Shown: positions 23,070-30,847 of the stretch, one piece after another
Layout: every line of letters begins with the position of its first letter
Position numbering within the stretch: position 1 is the first letter of the stretch
NCBI RefSeq assembly: GCF_002102265.1
Contig: NZ_LQPG01000037.1
Location: 1-50,794 of the forward strand
Direction of reading: 5' to 3'
Length of the DNA stretch: 50,794 nt
Origin: Mycolicibacter longobardus
GTDB lineage: Bacteria; Actinomycetota; Actinomycetes; Mycobacteriales; Mycobacteriaceae
Translations under genes and position numbers: made by a program
The notes under the pieces: generated by a model
What the model was told of the DNA's origin: nothing
Databases searched by the model: none
What the model saw: only the letters and a program-made list of their open reading frames with translations

Positions 23070-24200
23070 TCAGCCCGCGGCCGGCGGGCGAGGCACCACG
23101 GTTCGGCGGTTGGCGGCGACGCGTGATGTGGCAGCGCCCAGTCCGCGGCCGGCCAGGGTGCCGAGCATGGTCTCGCCGAACGCCGTTCCCGGCATGCCGG
23201 CCGGACCCGTCGGCACGCCGGGGGCCGGAATGGCCATGCCGGCCGGCGTCACCGCCGATGTCAGAGTGGTCGGCATCGCCCAGCCGTGGGGCACCGACAG
23301 CGCGCCGATCCGCAGTGCGTTGCCGGCGCTCGCCGACAGGCCGGCACCACCCGAACCCGCGCTGCTCAAGCCCGCCTTGGGCAGCCCCAGGCCGGCCGGC
23401 CCGATCATCGGCGGGTTGAGGATTTCCCCCAGCCCCCCGGGGTTTTCGGCGTTGAAGGCGACCAGGCCTATCCCGTTGTTGATGTTGCTGAGCATGTTCG
23501 CCGTACCGGACCAGCTCGTCATCGTGGCGCTCGCCCCCTGGGTGGCCAGGCCGGTGAACGGCGATATCTGACCGATGATCGATGTCAGAGAGGCCAACGC
23601 ATCGGACGCGCCGTTGCCCGCGGCTGCGGAACTAGCCTGGGCGACCGCCGCGGACTGGGCGGCCTGCCCCGCCGCGTTGGTGGTCTGCGGAGGCTGACTG
23701 AACGCGGTCAATGCCGACGCGGCCGCCGAGGAGCCGGCGTAGCGGTACATCGCGGCGGCGTCCTGCGCCCACATCTCGGCGTACTGGCGCTCGGCTTCAC
23801 CGATCGCCGGCGAGTTCTGTCCGAAGAAGTTCGTGGCGACCAGCTGCTGCAGCAGAACACGGTTGGCGGTGATCACCGCCGGGGGAACGACCGCGGCCAC
23901 CGCCGTCGAATAGGCCTCCGCAGCGGCCACCGCCTGGCGAGCCGTCTGTTCGGCCTGGGCGCCGGTGCCGCGCAGCCATGTCACATACGGCGATGCGGCG
24001 GCCACCATCGCCGTCGCCGCCCGTCCGGTCCAGGGTCCGGCGGCCAATCCAGACGTCACCGAGTCATAGGCGGCCGCCGCGGTCTGCAACTCGGCGGCCA
24101 GCTTTTCCCATTCGGCGGCGGCGGTCAGCATCGACCCGGAGCCGGGGCCGGTGTACATGCGTCCGGAGTTGATCTCCGGCGGCAAGACCCCATAGTCCAT
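23070..24200 (-). CDS. PPE family protein, SVP subgroup
   Basis: 376 aa from MDYGVLPPEINSGRMYTGPG; ATG 24206 two codons upstream is equally possible. The PPE domain is about residues 1-175, with NFFGQNSPAIGEAERQYAEMW. The C-terminal part has the canonical SVP motif LSVPHGWAMP at about residue 300 and ends RTVVPRPPAAG. It is in tandem with the next PPE gene (9-bp gap), so the two are probably one transcript. No PE partner is adjacent. Confidence 0.92.
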   Translation of the reverse strand: MDYGVLPPEINSGRMYTGPGSGSMLTAAAEWEKLAAELQTAAAAYDSVTSGLAAGPWTGRAATAMVAAASPYVTWLRGTGAQAEQTARQAVAAAEAYSTAVAAVVPPAVITANRVLLQQLVATNFFGQNSPAIGEAERQYAEMWAQDAAAMYRYAGSSAAASALTAFSQPPQTTNAAGQAAQSAAVAQASSAAAGNGASDALASLTSIIGQISPFTGLATQGASATMTSWSGTANMLSNINNGIGLVAFNAENPGGLGEILNPPMIGPAGLGLPKAGLSSAGSGGAGLSASAGNALRIGALSVPHGWAMPTTLTSAVTPAGMAIPAPGVPTGPAGMPGTAFGETMLGTLAGRGLGAATSRVAANRRTVVPRPPAAG

Positions 24201-24439
24201 AGACATCCCCTCGCGATTCAGAGCGCCCGTCTTCGGCGGGTATCAGGCGGCTTGCGGCTGCCCACGAAACGCGGCGTAGGTTAATCAGAGGTTAAATCTG
24301 AGTGGTCAATATGGTGTAGCGGCGATGAACTGTTCTTTTTGCAGCCATCTCACAGGGGTTTGGCAGTCTTCTGACATTCATCTGCAATTCATTTTGTGGC
24401 TGCTGCCGGTTAATTCGCGGCAAGCATGCTTTCCCCACT

Positions 24440-24754
24440 GTGAAGCACTCCCGATGGATTACCCCCGCGATCAGCGCCGCTGCCCTGGTCAGCCTTGCCG
24501 CACCGGCACACGCCGACACCGACGCCGACGCCACGTTCCTCAGCGCGGTCGACAAGGCCGGTATTGAGTACACCGATCCCCAAGACGCTGTCGCGGTCGG
24601 CCATCAGGTCTGCGATTACCTGTACGCCGGGCATGGACCTGATTCAGCCGCGCGCGCCCTCAAGATCTCCAATCGCAGCATTTCGGCAAAGAACGCCGCC
24701 CGGTTCGTCGCATTCGCAGAAACGGCGTATTGCCCCGAGAAAATGGCGGGCTGA
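24440..24754 (+). CDS. DUF732 exported protein
   Basis: 104 aa from GTG 24440. The signal peptide (RWITPAISAAALVSLAAPAHA) is cleaved near residue 25. The mature DUF732 domain has the usual pattern DADATFLSAVDKAGIEY...VGHQVCDYLYAGHG ... AARFVAFAETAYCPE, with the two conserved cysteines that form a disulfide. It is secreted; the molecular function of the family is unknown. A second DUF732 gene follows 10 bp later on the same strand. Confidence 0.88.
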   Translation: MKHSRWITPAISAAALVSLAAPAHADTDADATFLSAVDKAGIEYTDPQDAVAVGHQVCDYLYAGHGPDSAARALKISNRSISAKNAARFVAFAETAYCPEKMAG

Positions 24755-24764
24755 CTTCAAAGAC

Positions 24765-25070
24765 ATGATGACCGCTCGCAAACCCGCATTGGCCGCTCTC
24801 GCCGCAGTCGCTCTGCTGGGCCCGGCGGCTCCGGCGGCCGCCGAACCCGCCGACGGCGGTTTTCTCAGCGCCCTGGACAAGATGGGGATCTCCTACCCGA
24901 ACGCCGCCGACGCCGTCGCCGGCGGTCTCGCGGTCTGCCGGTACATCGCCGAGGGCCACAGCCCCAATCAGGCAGCCAAAGGCGTGAAGAACGCCAATCC
25001 CAGCCTGACACTGACCAGGGCCTCGCAGTTCGTCGCCATCGCCCGAGCGACGTACTGCGATCAGGCCTGA
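24765..25070 (+). CDS. DUF732 exported protein
   Basis: 101 aa from ATG 24765; ATG 24768 is equally possible. The signal peptide ends at PAAPAAAEP (about residue 27). The DUF732 domain GGFLSALDKMGISYPNAADAVAGGLAVCRYIAEGHSPNQAAKGVKN ... ASQFVAIARATYCDQA has two cysteines at the family positions. It is a tandem paralogue of the gene just upstream, with moderate similarity (FLSA.DK.GI.Y / VC.Y...GH). It converges with the transpeptidase-like gene. Confidence 0.88.
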   Translation: MMTARKPALAALAAVALLGPAAPAAAEPADGGFLSALDKMGISYPNAADAVAGGLAVCRYIAEGHSPNQAAKGVKNANPSLTLTRASQFVAIARATYCDQA

Positions 25071-25076
25071 GGCCCC

Positions 25077-25733
25077 TTACTGCGCGATCGCGATGACCGC
25101 GCCGGGGCGCAGCCACTGGATGATCTGCACCAGCTTGGCGTCGTCGATGGCCACACAACCGGCGGTCGGTCCGCCGTCGGTGGTGTGGAAGAAGAAGGCC
25201 CCGCCGTCGCCCGGTTTGCGGGCGGTGTTGACGCCCATCACCACGGCGTGCTTGTACTGCGGGATCTCGAGGTTCTCACTCTCGTTGGTGTCGAACGGGC
25301 ACTGCGCGCGCTTGCAGACCTGCATGGTGTTGAAGGTCGGGCTGTTGCCGTCGCCGTCCCACCAGTGGTCGGGGCCGACCTGCACATACTGCAGTCCGCC
25401 GCCGGGGTTCGGGGCGGTGCCGAACGCATACGGCAGGGTGTAGACGCCCATCGGGGTGGCCGGATAGCCGCTCTTGGCCTTCGGCGCCATCCCGGCCGAA
25501 CCGACATGGGTGGGGATCCCGGCAGCCACGGCCTGCCAGCCCGTCGGCCCGCGCTGGTAGACGTCCATCTTGGCGTCCGAACCCCCGGTCCCGACAACGG
25601 AAATCACCTGGTTGGCGTTGCCGACGGAGGCACCGAACCACGGTGTGAGGTCGGCTTGGGCGCCCGGCGCCGCAGCCAGAGTCGCGGCAACCGCGCACAG
25701 GGCAGCACAGAACAGGCTCAGCGGTCGGCGCAT
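25077..25733 (-). CDS. Exported L,D-transpeptidase-fold (YkuD) protein, Rv0309-like
   Basis: 218 aa from ATG 25733, the same length as M. tuberculosis Rv0309. The signal peptide RPLSLFCAALCAVAATLAAAPGAQA is cleaved near residue 27. The domain has the YkuD features SGYPATPMGVYTLPYAFG, VGPDHWWDGDGNSPTFN, H183 in FFHTTDGGPTAGC and C193. The SxGC box reads TAGCVAID. Catalysis of peptidoglycan 3-3 links is possible but unproven for this branch. Neighbours are PAP2 and other envelope genes. An upstream in-frame ATG would disrupt the signal peptide and was not chosen. Confidence 0.88.
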   Translation of the reverse strand: MRRPLSLFCAALCAVAATLAAAPGAQADLTPWFGASVGNANQVISVVGTGGSDAKMDVYQRGPTGWQAVAAGIPTHVGSAGMAPKAKSGYPATPMGVYTLPYAFGTAPNPGGGLQYVQVGPDHWWDGDGNSPTFNTMQVCKRAQCPFDTNESENLEIPQYKHAVVMGVNTARKPGDGGAFFFHTTDGGPTAGCVAIDDAKLVQIIQWLRPGAVIAIAQ

Positions 25734-25810
25734 TGACTCATCATCTGCGCGCGCCGGGAGCGGGTCAAACACCGACCACGGCGCGCCGTGTTGATGCGGG
25801 TTCATGCGGT

Positions 25811-26047
25811 TCAAGGCTCCGCTCGGCGCTCCAGCTCATCGACCGGCACCTCGCCCCTGAGCAGGCCGCGCGAGGACAGATACTCCCGGAAGTACTCGCG
25901 GTGTTCCGGACAGCTCAGCCAGACCTTGCGGCGTTCGGGAGTGTGCAGCTTCGGGTTGTTCCACAGCATGCCGAATACCGCGTCGGCACTGCAGCCCTTG
26001 CGGGAACAGACGAGCGCGCCTACCGGATCAGCGTGACAGCTGCTCAT
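25811..26047 (-). CDS. Small Cys/His putative zinc-binding protein
   Basis: 78 aa from ATG 26047. It has CHADPVGALVCSRKGCSADAVFGMLWNNPKLHTPERRKVWLSCPEHREYFREYLSSRG, with a C-x4-C, a later C-x2-H and an HTP segment that could coordinate zinc. It is a widely seen small actinobacterial protein shape without a known role. It overlaps the 3' end of the PAP2 gene by 20 bp, so it is likely co-transcribed with it. Confidence 0.7.
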   Translation of the reverse strand: MSSCHADPVGALVCSRKGCSADAVFGMLWNNPKLHTPERRKVWLSCPEHREYFREYLSSRGLLRGEVPVDELERRAEP

Positions 26048-26714
26048 CACGATCATCCTGCGATGAGCCGGAAGCCCGGTCAACCTCGTGCTTCCACGGT
26101 TGGATCGCCAACGCCCACACCATCAGATACGTCCACCCCAGCGCCCAGCCGGCCAGCACGTCGGAAGGGTGGTGCACGTTGAGCGTCACCCGGGAGATCC
26201 CGACCGCGGCCACCACCAGCCCGCCGGCGCCCAGCGCCACCAGCCGGGCGTTCCGCCGCAGCAGCGGCAGCGTCAGCACCAGCAGCGCGCCGACGCCGAC
26301 CATCACCCCCAGCGCATGCCCAGACGGAAACGAACTCGACGACGCCGCGACCAGCGCGGTCACCGGGCGGGGCCGGCCGACCGAGCCCTTGGCCAGCACC
26401 GTGAGCTGCCTGCTGGTCTCCACCGCCACCAGCAGGAACAGCGCCGCCCGCCACCGGCGGCATACCGCCGCGACAACGGCCGCCACCATGCCCACCGTCC
26501 GGAACACCATCGGCGCGAAGACCGTGGAGATGCCGTCCCAGAATCGAATCCAGAACGGGTGTTTCATCGCGATGTCGTAGCTCGCGTCCAGCGCGGCGGC
26601 GTCGACCGAGGACAACCAACCCCAGCCCTGCCGATAGCCCAGCAACATCAGCACATAGACCGCCACCGCGGCCGCGACCGAGCCCAGCGCCGCCGTGCGC
26701 ACCGTCGAAGACAT
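26028..26714 (-). CDS. PAP2-superfamily membrane phosphatase (Rv0308-like)
   Basis: 228 aa from MSSTVRTAALG; ATG 26720 two codons upstream is also possible. It has six hydrophobic segments. The three phosphatase motifs are present: KGSVGRPRP, SSFPSGHALG and SRVTLNVHHPSDVLAG, with both catalytic histidines and the Arg intact. It is predicted to dephosphorylate a lipid or prenyl diphosphate on the outer face of the membrane; the substrate is unknown. It lies in a cluster with the L,D-transpeptidase-fold gene and a GerW-like membrane protein, which fits an envelope role. Confidence 0.88.
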   Translation of the reverse strand: MSSTVRTAALGSVAAAVAVYVLMLLGYRQGWGWLSSVDAAALDASYDIAMKHPFWIRFWDGISTVFAPMVFRTVGMVAAVVAAVCRRWRAALFLLVAVETSRQLTVLAKGSVGRPRPVTALVAASSSSFPSGHALGVMVGVGALLVLTLPLLRRNARLVALGAGGLVVAAVGISRVTLNVHHPSDVLAGWALGWTYLMVWALAIQPWKHEVDRASGSSQDDRDEQLSR

Positions 26715-26723
26715 CGTCACAGT

Positions 26724-27059
26724 TCAGTTACCGTCCCGGTGGGTTCCGGTGCCCCGCAGGTCCGGCCAGGGCGGGCGGCGCAACACCGCCAGCGAGGCGA
26801 TGACCGCCGACAGCAGTCCGGTGAGCACCCCCACCAGCGCGATCCGGTTGGCGTCGACCGCGGCCACCCACTTGGCGTGCTCACCGCGGATCACCATCAC
26901 CCCCAGCGGAGTGGCGGTCACCTGCGAACCGTCGCGGCCGCTGTTGACGCGAGCGGCGGTGATGATCGTGGTGCCGTCGGGGGTCTGATGAGGTTCGCCG
27001 TAGACCAGGCTCCCGGCCGAGTCGGTGGCGAAGTGGTCGAGCAGTTCCGAACGTTTCAT
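26724..27059 (-). CDS. GerW/YtfJ-like small membrane protein
   Basis: 111 aa. The N-terminal domain YGEPHQTPDGTTIITAARVNSGRDGSQVTATPLGVMVIRGEHAKWVAA matches the YtfJ/GerW pattern (FGEPI.TPDG..IIPV). A C-terminal transmembrane helix follows (IALVGVLTGLLSAVIASLAVL). In Bacillus the family is sporulation-linked, but mycobacterial versions are common without sporulation. It is divergent from bluB, with 37 bp between starts, and lies 10 bp upstream of the PAP2 gene on the same strand. Confidence 0.75.
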   Translation of the reverse strand: MKRSELLDHFATDSAGSLVYGEPHQTPDGTTIITAARVNSGRDGSQVTATPLGVMVIRGEHAKWVAAVDANRIALVGVLTGLLSAVIASLAVLRRPPWPDLRGTGTHRDGN

Positions 27060-27096
27060 GACGAGCGTCCCTTCGTGTGGCTCCTACGATGATCGC

Positions 27097-27747
27097 GTGG
27101 CTGATCCATCCTTCACCGGGCGGGAGCGGCAAGCCGTGTACCGGGCGATCGCCGAACGGCGAGACATGCGCCGTTTCGTGCCCGACAGCACCGTGGATGC
27201 GGACATACTGGCACGCCTGTTGGCCGCCGCACACGCCGCACCCAGTGTGGGGCTCATGCAGCCGTGGCGGTTCATCCGGATCACCGACGGCACCCTTCGC
27301 CAACGGATCCACGCCCTGGTCGACGAGGAGCGTCATCGCACCGCCCGCGCGCTGGGCCACCGCGAACAGGAGTTCCTGGCACTGAAGGTGGAAGGCATCC
27401 GCGACTGCGCCGAGCTGTTGGTGGTGGCGTTGCGAGAAGGCAGGCAGGCGCACATCTTCGGCCGTCGCACGCTGCCGCAGATGGATCTGGCGTCGGTCTC
27501 GTGTGCGATCCAGAACTTATGGCTGGCCGCCCGTGCCGAGGGCCTCGGCATGGGGTGGGTGTCGCTGTTCGAACCGCGCGCCCTGGCGCAGCTGTTGGGG
27601 ATGCCCGCCGATGCCGAACCGGTGGCGATCCTGTGTCTGGGCCCGGTTCCGGAGTTTCCGGACCGGCCGGCATTGGAGCTCGACGACTGGGCATACCGAC
27701 AACCCTTGAGCGAGTTCGTGTCCGAGAACAGCTGGGAACAACCATGA
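27097..27747 (+). CDS. bluB: 5,6-dimethylbenzimidazole synthase (BluB), Rv0306-like
   Basis: 216 aa from GTG 27097. It is a nitroreductase-fold flavoprotein that cleaves FMNH2 with oxygen to make the lower ligand of vitamin B12. BluB-type features are RAIAERRDMRRFVPD, SVGLMQPWRFIRI, the lid helix LGHREQEFLALKVEGIRDCAELLVVAL, GRRTLPQMDLASVSCAIQNLWLAARAEGLGMGWVSLF and the terminal DDWAYRQPLSEFV. The ATGA overlap with the next gene (27744-27747) couples it to an amidohydrolase. No cobalamin riboswitch is visible in the short upstream gap. Confidence 0.9.
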   Translation: MADPSFTGRERQAVYRAIAERRDMRRFVPDSTVDADILARLLAAAHAAPSVGLMQPWRFIRITDGTLRQRIHALVDEERHRTARALGHREQEFLALKVEGIRDCAELLVVALREGRQAHIFGRRTLPQMDLASVSCAIQNLWLAARAEGLGMGWVSLFEPRALAQLLGMPADAEPVAILCLGPVPEFPDRPALELDDWAYRQPLSEFVSENSWEQP

Positions 27748-28649
27748 CACCCGCGCCTATGGCAGACGACGAAGCGGCAGCGGTGCGGCAGGTGTGGTCG
27801 GCGCTGGGGCTGCCGGGGATCATCGATGTCCACACCCATTTCATGCCCAAGTCGGTGATGGACAAGGTGTGGAACTACTTCGACTCGGCCGGCCCGATGC
27901 TGGGACGCTCCTGGCCGATCACCTACCGCATGGACGAGGTGCGGCGGGTCGAAGCCCTGCGGTCCTTCGGGGTGCGCCGATTCACCTCGTTGGTCTATCC
28001 GCACAAGCCGGACATGGCGGCGTGGCTGAACCAATGGTCAGCCGAATTCGCCCGCCAGACACCGGATTGTCTGTCGACGGCGACGTTCTACCCCGAGCCC
28101 GGTGCGGCCGGCTACGTGGCGGAGGCGATCCGCAACGGCACCCGACTTTTCAAGGCGCACATTCAGGTCGGTGACTATGACCCGAATGACCCACTGCTCG
28201 AAGATGTCTGGGGGTTGATCGAGGACCACGGCACCCCGGTCGTCATCCACTGCGGCTCCGGTCCGCAGCCCGGCCGGTTCACCGGTCCCGAGCCGATTCG
28301 GCGGCTGCTGCGCCACTATCCGCGGCTGACGCTGATCGTCGCGCACATGGGTATGCCGGAATACGGCGATTTCCTGGACATCTGCCTGGATTCGGTTGGC
28401 GTGCACCTGGACACCACGATGGCATTCACCGCGTTCGTCGATGAACTCATGCCGTTCCCGTCCGCCGAGGCGGGCCGGTTGCGCGCCGCCGGTGAGCGGA
28501 TCCTCTTCGGAAGCGATTTCCCGAACATTCCGTACGGCTACCGCGATGCGCTGGCGGCAATCTCTGCAGTTCCCGGCATCGACGACGCCTGGCTGCGGGG
28601 GGTTCTGCACGACAATGCGGCCCGGCTGTTCGCAATCGATTTCCGGTGA
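27744..28649 (+). CDS. Amidohydrolase-2 family metal-dependent hydrolase
   Basis: 301 aa. It overlaps bluB by 4 bp (ATGA). The TIM-barrel metal motifs are DVHTHF (residues 28-33), the strand-4 region PVVIHCGSG, TLIVAHMGMPE and FGSDFPNIPYGY, the classical amidohydrolase-2/ACMSD-like order. Substrates in the family are aromatic acids and related compounds; this one is unknown. The tight coupling to bluB is suggestive but does not define a reaction. Confidence 0.85.
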   Translation: MTPAPMADDEAAAVRQVWSALGLPGIIDVHTHFMPKSVMDKVWNYFDSAGPMLGRSWPITYRMDEVRRVEALRSFGVRRFTSLVYPHKPDMAAWLNQWSAEFARQTPDCLSTATFYPEPGAAGYVAEAIRNGTRLFKAHIQVGDYDPNDPLLEDVWGLIEDHGTPVVIHCGSGPQPGRFTGPEPIRRLLRHYPRLTLIVAHMGMPEYGDFLDICLDSVGVHLDTTMAFTAFVDELMPFPSAEAGRLRAAGERILFGSDFPNIPYGYRDALAAISAVPGIDDAWLRGVLHDNAARLFAIDFR

Positions 28650-28679
28650 ACCGCCCGCTTGGGCGCTAGCATCCGGGTG

Positions 28680-29873
28680 GTGACCTCTGACACGACCCCG
28701 CTCAATCCGCCGATTCCGATTCCCGACGTTCCCAGTGCCGACGCCGATGCGCGCGGCCTGCCGGACCGCAGCGAGTTGTCGTTGCGGGAGAAGGTGATCG
28801 TGGACGCTTCGGCCTTCGCCGATATCGGTCTGCGCACCGCCGTCGCGTCCATGGTCGCCGCGGCGATGATCCCGTCGGTGCTCACCACGGCGGTCGGCCG
28901 TCAACAGTCACGACAGGAGCGCGAACGGCTGGCGTTCTACACCGAGTTGGCCGGCGAACACGACCCGGCCCTCTCCTTCCCGGCGCCGACTGAGCTGCCC
29001 AGGGTGTCGGCACGACGAGCCAATCCGATCGCGGAGCGGATTGCCCGCGGTGTGGTCGAAAACGTCTCGTTCCGCAGTGGTTTCGAAGCCGTCAACCCGG
29101 CAATGCGCGACTCCTGGCGAGCGCTGGGCAACAACAACACCGCACGGTTCCAGCATTGGCGGCACGACGACGGACCGCGGCCGACACTGTGTGTCATCCA
29201 CGGGTTCATGGGGTCCGCGTACCTGTTCAACGGTCTGTTCTTCTCGCTGCCCTGGTTCTTCAGGTCGGGCTACGACGTCGCCCTGTTCACCTTGCCGTTC
29301 CACAGCCGACGCGCCGAAAAATACTCCCCGTTCAGCGGATACGGCTACTTCTCGCATGGCATGTCGGGTTTCGCCGAGGCGATGGCCCAAGCCGTCCACG
29401 ATTTCCGCTCGATGGTCGACTATCTGGAGTCCACCGGCGTCGAGCGCGTCGCGTTGACCGGCCTGTCGTTGGGTGGGTACACCAGCGCCCTGCTGGCCGC
29501 CGTCGAGCCGCGCCTGCAGGCGGTGATCCCGAATGTGCCGGTGGTTTCCGTCGAATCGGAGATCCGCGACTGGTTCCCGGCCAACCTGGTGATGCACGGC
29601 GGACAACTGCTGGGCCGGATCGACCACGACGAGTTCGCCGCCGCGACGGCCTACCACTCGCCGCTGAACTACGCGCCGCTGGTGGCCAAGGACCGGCGAC
29701 TGATCATCACCGGCCTGGGCGACCGGCTCGCGCCCCCGGAGCAGGCCGAAATGCTATGGCACCACTGGGATAAGTGCGCGCTGCACTGGTTCCCGGGAAA
29801 CCACGTGCTGCACGTCAGCCAGCCGGCCTACCTGCGCCGGATGACCGCATTCCTGCGGCCGTACATGTTCTAG
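28680..29873 (+). CDS. Alpha/beta-hydrolase, Rv0293c-like
   Basis: 397 aa from GTG 28680; GTG 28677 is also possible. An N-terminal amphipathic region with AVASMVAAAMIPSVL precedes the hydrolase fold. The oxyanion segment is VIHGFMGSAYLFNG, the nucleophile elbow is ALTGLSLGGYTSALL (GLSLG), and a late acid/His region is LIITGLGDRLAPPEQ...WFPGNHVLHVSQP. It is a large actinobacterial family adjacent to ESX-3 in M. tuberculosis (Rv0293c). The substrate is probably an ester or lipid. It converges with eccE3, overlapping its stop by 4 bp. Confidence 0.85.
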   Translation: MTSDTTPLNPPIPIPDVPSADADARGLPDRSELSLREKVIVDASAFADIGLRTAVASMVAAAMIPSVLTTAVGRQQSRQERERLAFYTELAGEHDPALSFPAPTELPRVSARRANPIAERIARGVVENVSFRSGFEAVNPAMRDSWRALGNNNTARFQHWRHDDGPRPTLCVIHGFMGSAYLFNGLFFSLPWFFRSGYDVALFTLPFHSRRAEKYSPFSGYGYFSHGMSGFAEAMAQAVHDFRSMVDYLESTGVERVALTGLSLGGYTSALLAAVEPRLQAVIPNVPVVSVESEIRDWFPANLVMHGGQLLGRIDHDEFAAATAYHSPLNYAPLVAKDRRLIITGLGDRLAPPEQAEMLWHHWDKCALHWFPGNHVLHVSQPAYLRRMTAFLRPYMF

Positions 29874-30847
29874 ACCCGGGCAGCCGCCGCGACAGGCCAC
29901 CGCAGACCGGCGAGATCATCGTCGGCGACCGCGATGTGGCCGTCCAGGCGAGTCCCGGACAGCGGATGCAGGGCCGACAGCGCGCTGCGGTGGTTGCCCT
30001 GCTGCGGCAGCAGGCCGGCCAGCGGGGCGGTGCCGTCGGGTGCGGACCCGGTACGCAGCGCGCACGCCGCCGCGACGGTCCGCTGACCACCGTCGTCGGC
30101 GAATTCCAGTGCAGTCCAGGTCTCCCCGGCATTGGCAGCGCGGATCCGGCTCAGCGTGTCGGCCAGCGCCGCGTCGATACCGATCTGGTAGGCGGCGACG
30201 TGGTCACCCGAGCCGTCGACAACGGACCGCCACGTCTCCCGGGCACTCGCGTCGATCAACGAGGGAATCTCATCTTCGGCGACAATCACGGTGTCCCAGC
30301 CGATCTCGCGGAGATGGTCGGCGAGGCGCCGGACCGCGATGTCGGCGGTCTGCTGTAGCGGGATACTCGCCGAGCGGGCCTGCAACGCCGCCAGATTCTT
30401 TGCGGCCGAATAGGTCAGACCGATCCAGGTGTCGGTCGCCGCACCACTGTCGGCCTGGGCGCCGCGAGTGGTGATGCGAACGGCCTCGGCCTGCAGACCG
30501 TACCGGTTCAGGTAGCCCGCGATCAGGGCCAGCGGCAACGCATCTCCGGCCGCCGAAGGCGCGATCCGCAGCGCCGCGGTGGCCCGCACGCCGGAAGGGG
30601 TTCGCCGGTCGGTGTGCACGCCGCCGTGCGAGCGCGACATCGCGAGCCGGCGGCGGGCGATCGTGGTGAAGTGCAGGCCACGCCACCAGCCGAGCAACAG
30701 GATCGCGACGATGACGCCCACGGCGAGCGCCCAACGCTCCCCGCTGGTCGCCCACGGGTAGGCCATCAGCGCCGGCACGACGGCCAGCAGCACCAGGCTG
30801 ATCCGAGCCGGTCCGGGCCGGGGAATGGTGGTTCGGTGCGGGCTCAC
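29870..30847 (-). CDS. eccE3: ESX-3 membrane component EccE3
   Basis: 325 aa from GTG 30847, which overlaps the mycP3 stop (GTGA). Two N-terminal transmembrane helices (ISLVLLAVVPALMAYPW and WALAVGVIVAILLLGWW) are followed by a cytoplasmic or peripheral domain. EccE sits at the periphery of the ESX membrane complex and stabilises it. It is the last gene of the ESX-3 operon. Length and topology are normal for EccE3. Confidence 0.93.
   Translation of the reverse strand: MSPHRTTIPRPGPARISLVLLAVVPALMAYPWATSGERWALAVGVIVAILLLGWWRGLHFTTIARRRLAMSRSHGGVHTDRRTPSGVRATAALRIAPSAAGDALPLALIAGYLNRYGLQAEAVRITTRGAQADSGAATDTWIGLTYSAAKNLAALQARSASIPLQQTADIAVRRLADHLREIGWDTVIVAEDEIPSLIDASARETWRSVVDGSGDHVAAYQIGIDAALADTLSRIRAANAGETWTALEFADDGGQRTVAAACALRTGSAPDGTAPLAGLLPQQGNHRSALSALHPLSGTRLDGHIAVADDDLAGLRWPVAAAARV

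Noticed and set aside
21840..23126. 428-codon open frame on the plus strand
   Set aside because: Antisense of a PPE gene whose domain is clear on the minus strand.
27060..27096. Cobalamin riboswitch before bluB
   Set aside because: The gap is 37 bp, far too short for the aptamer, and no B12-box sequence was seen.
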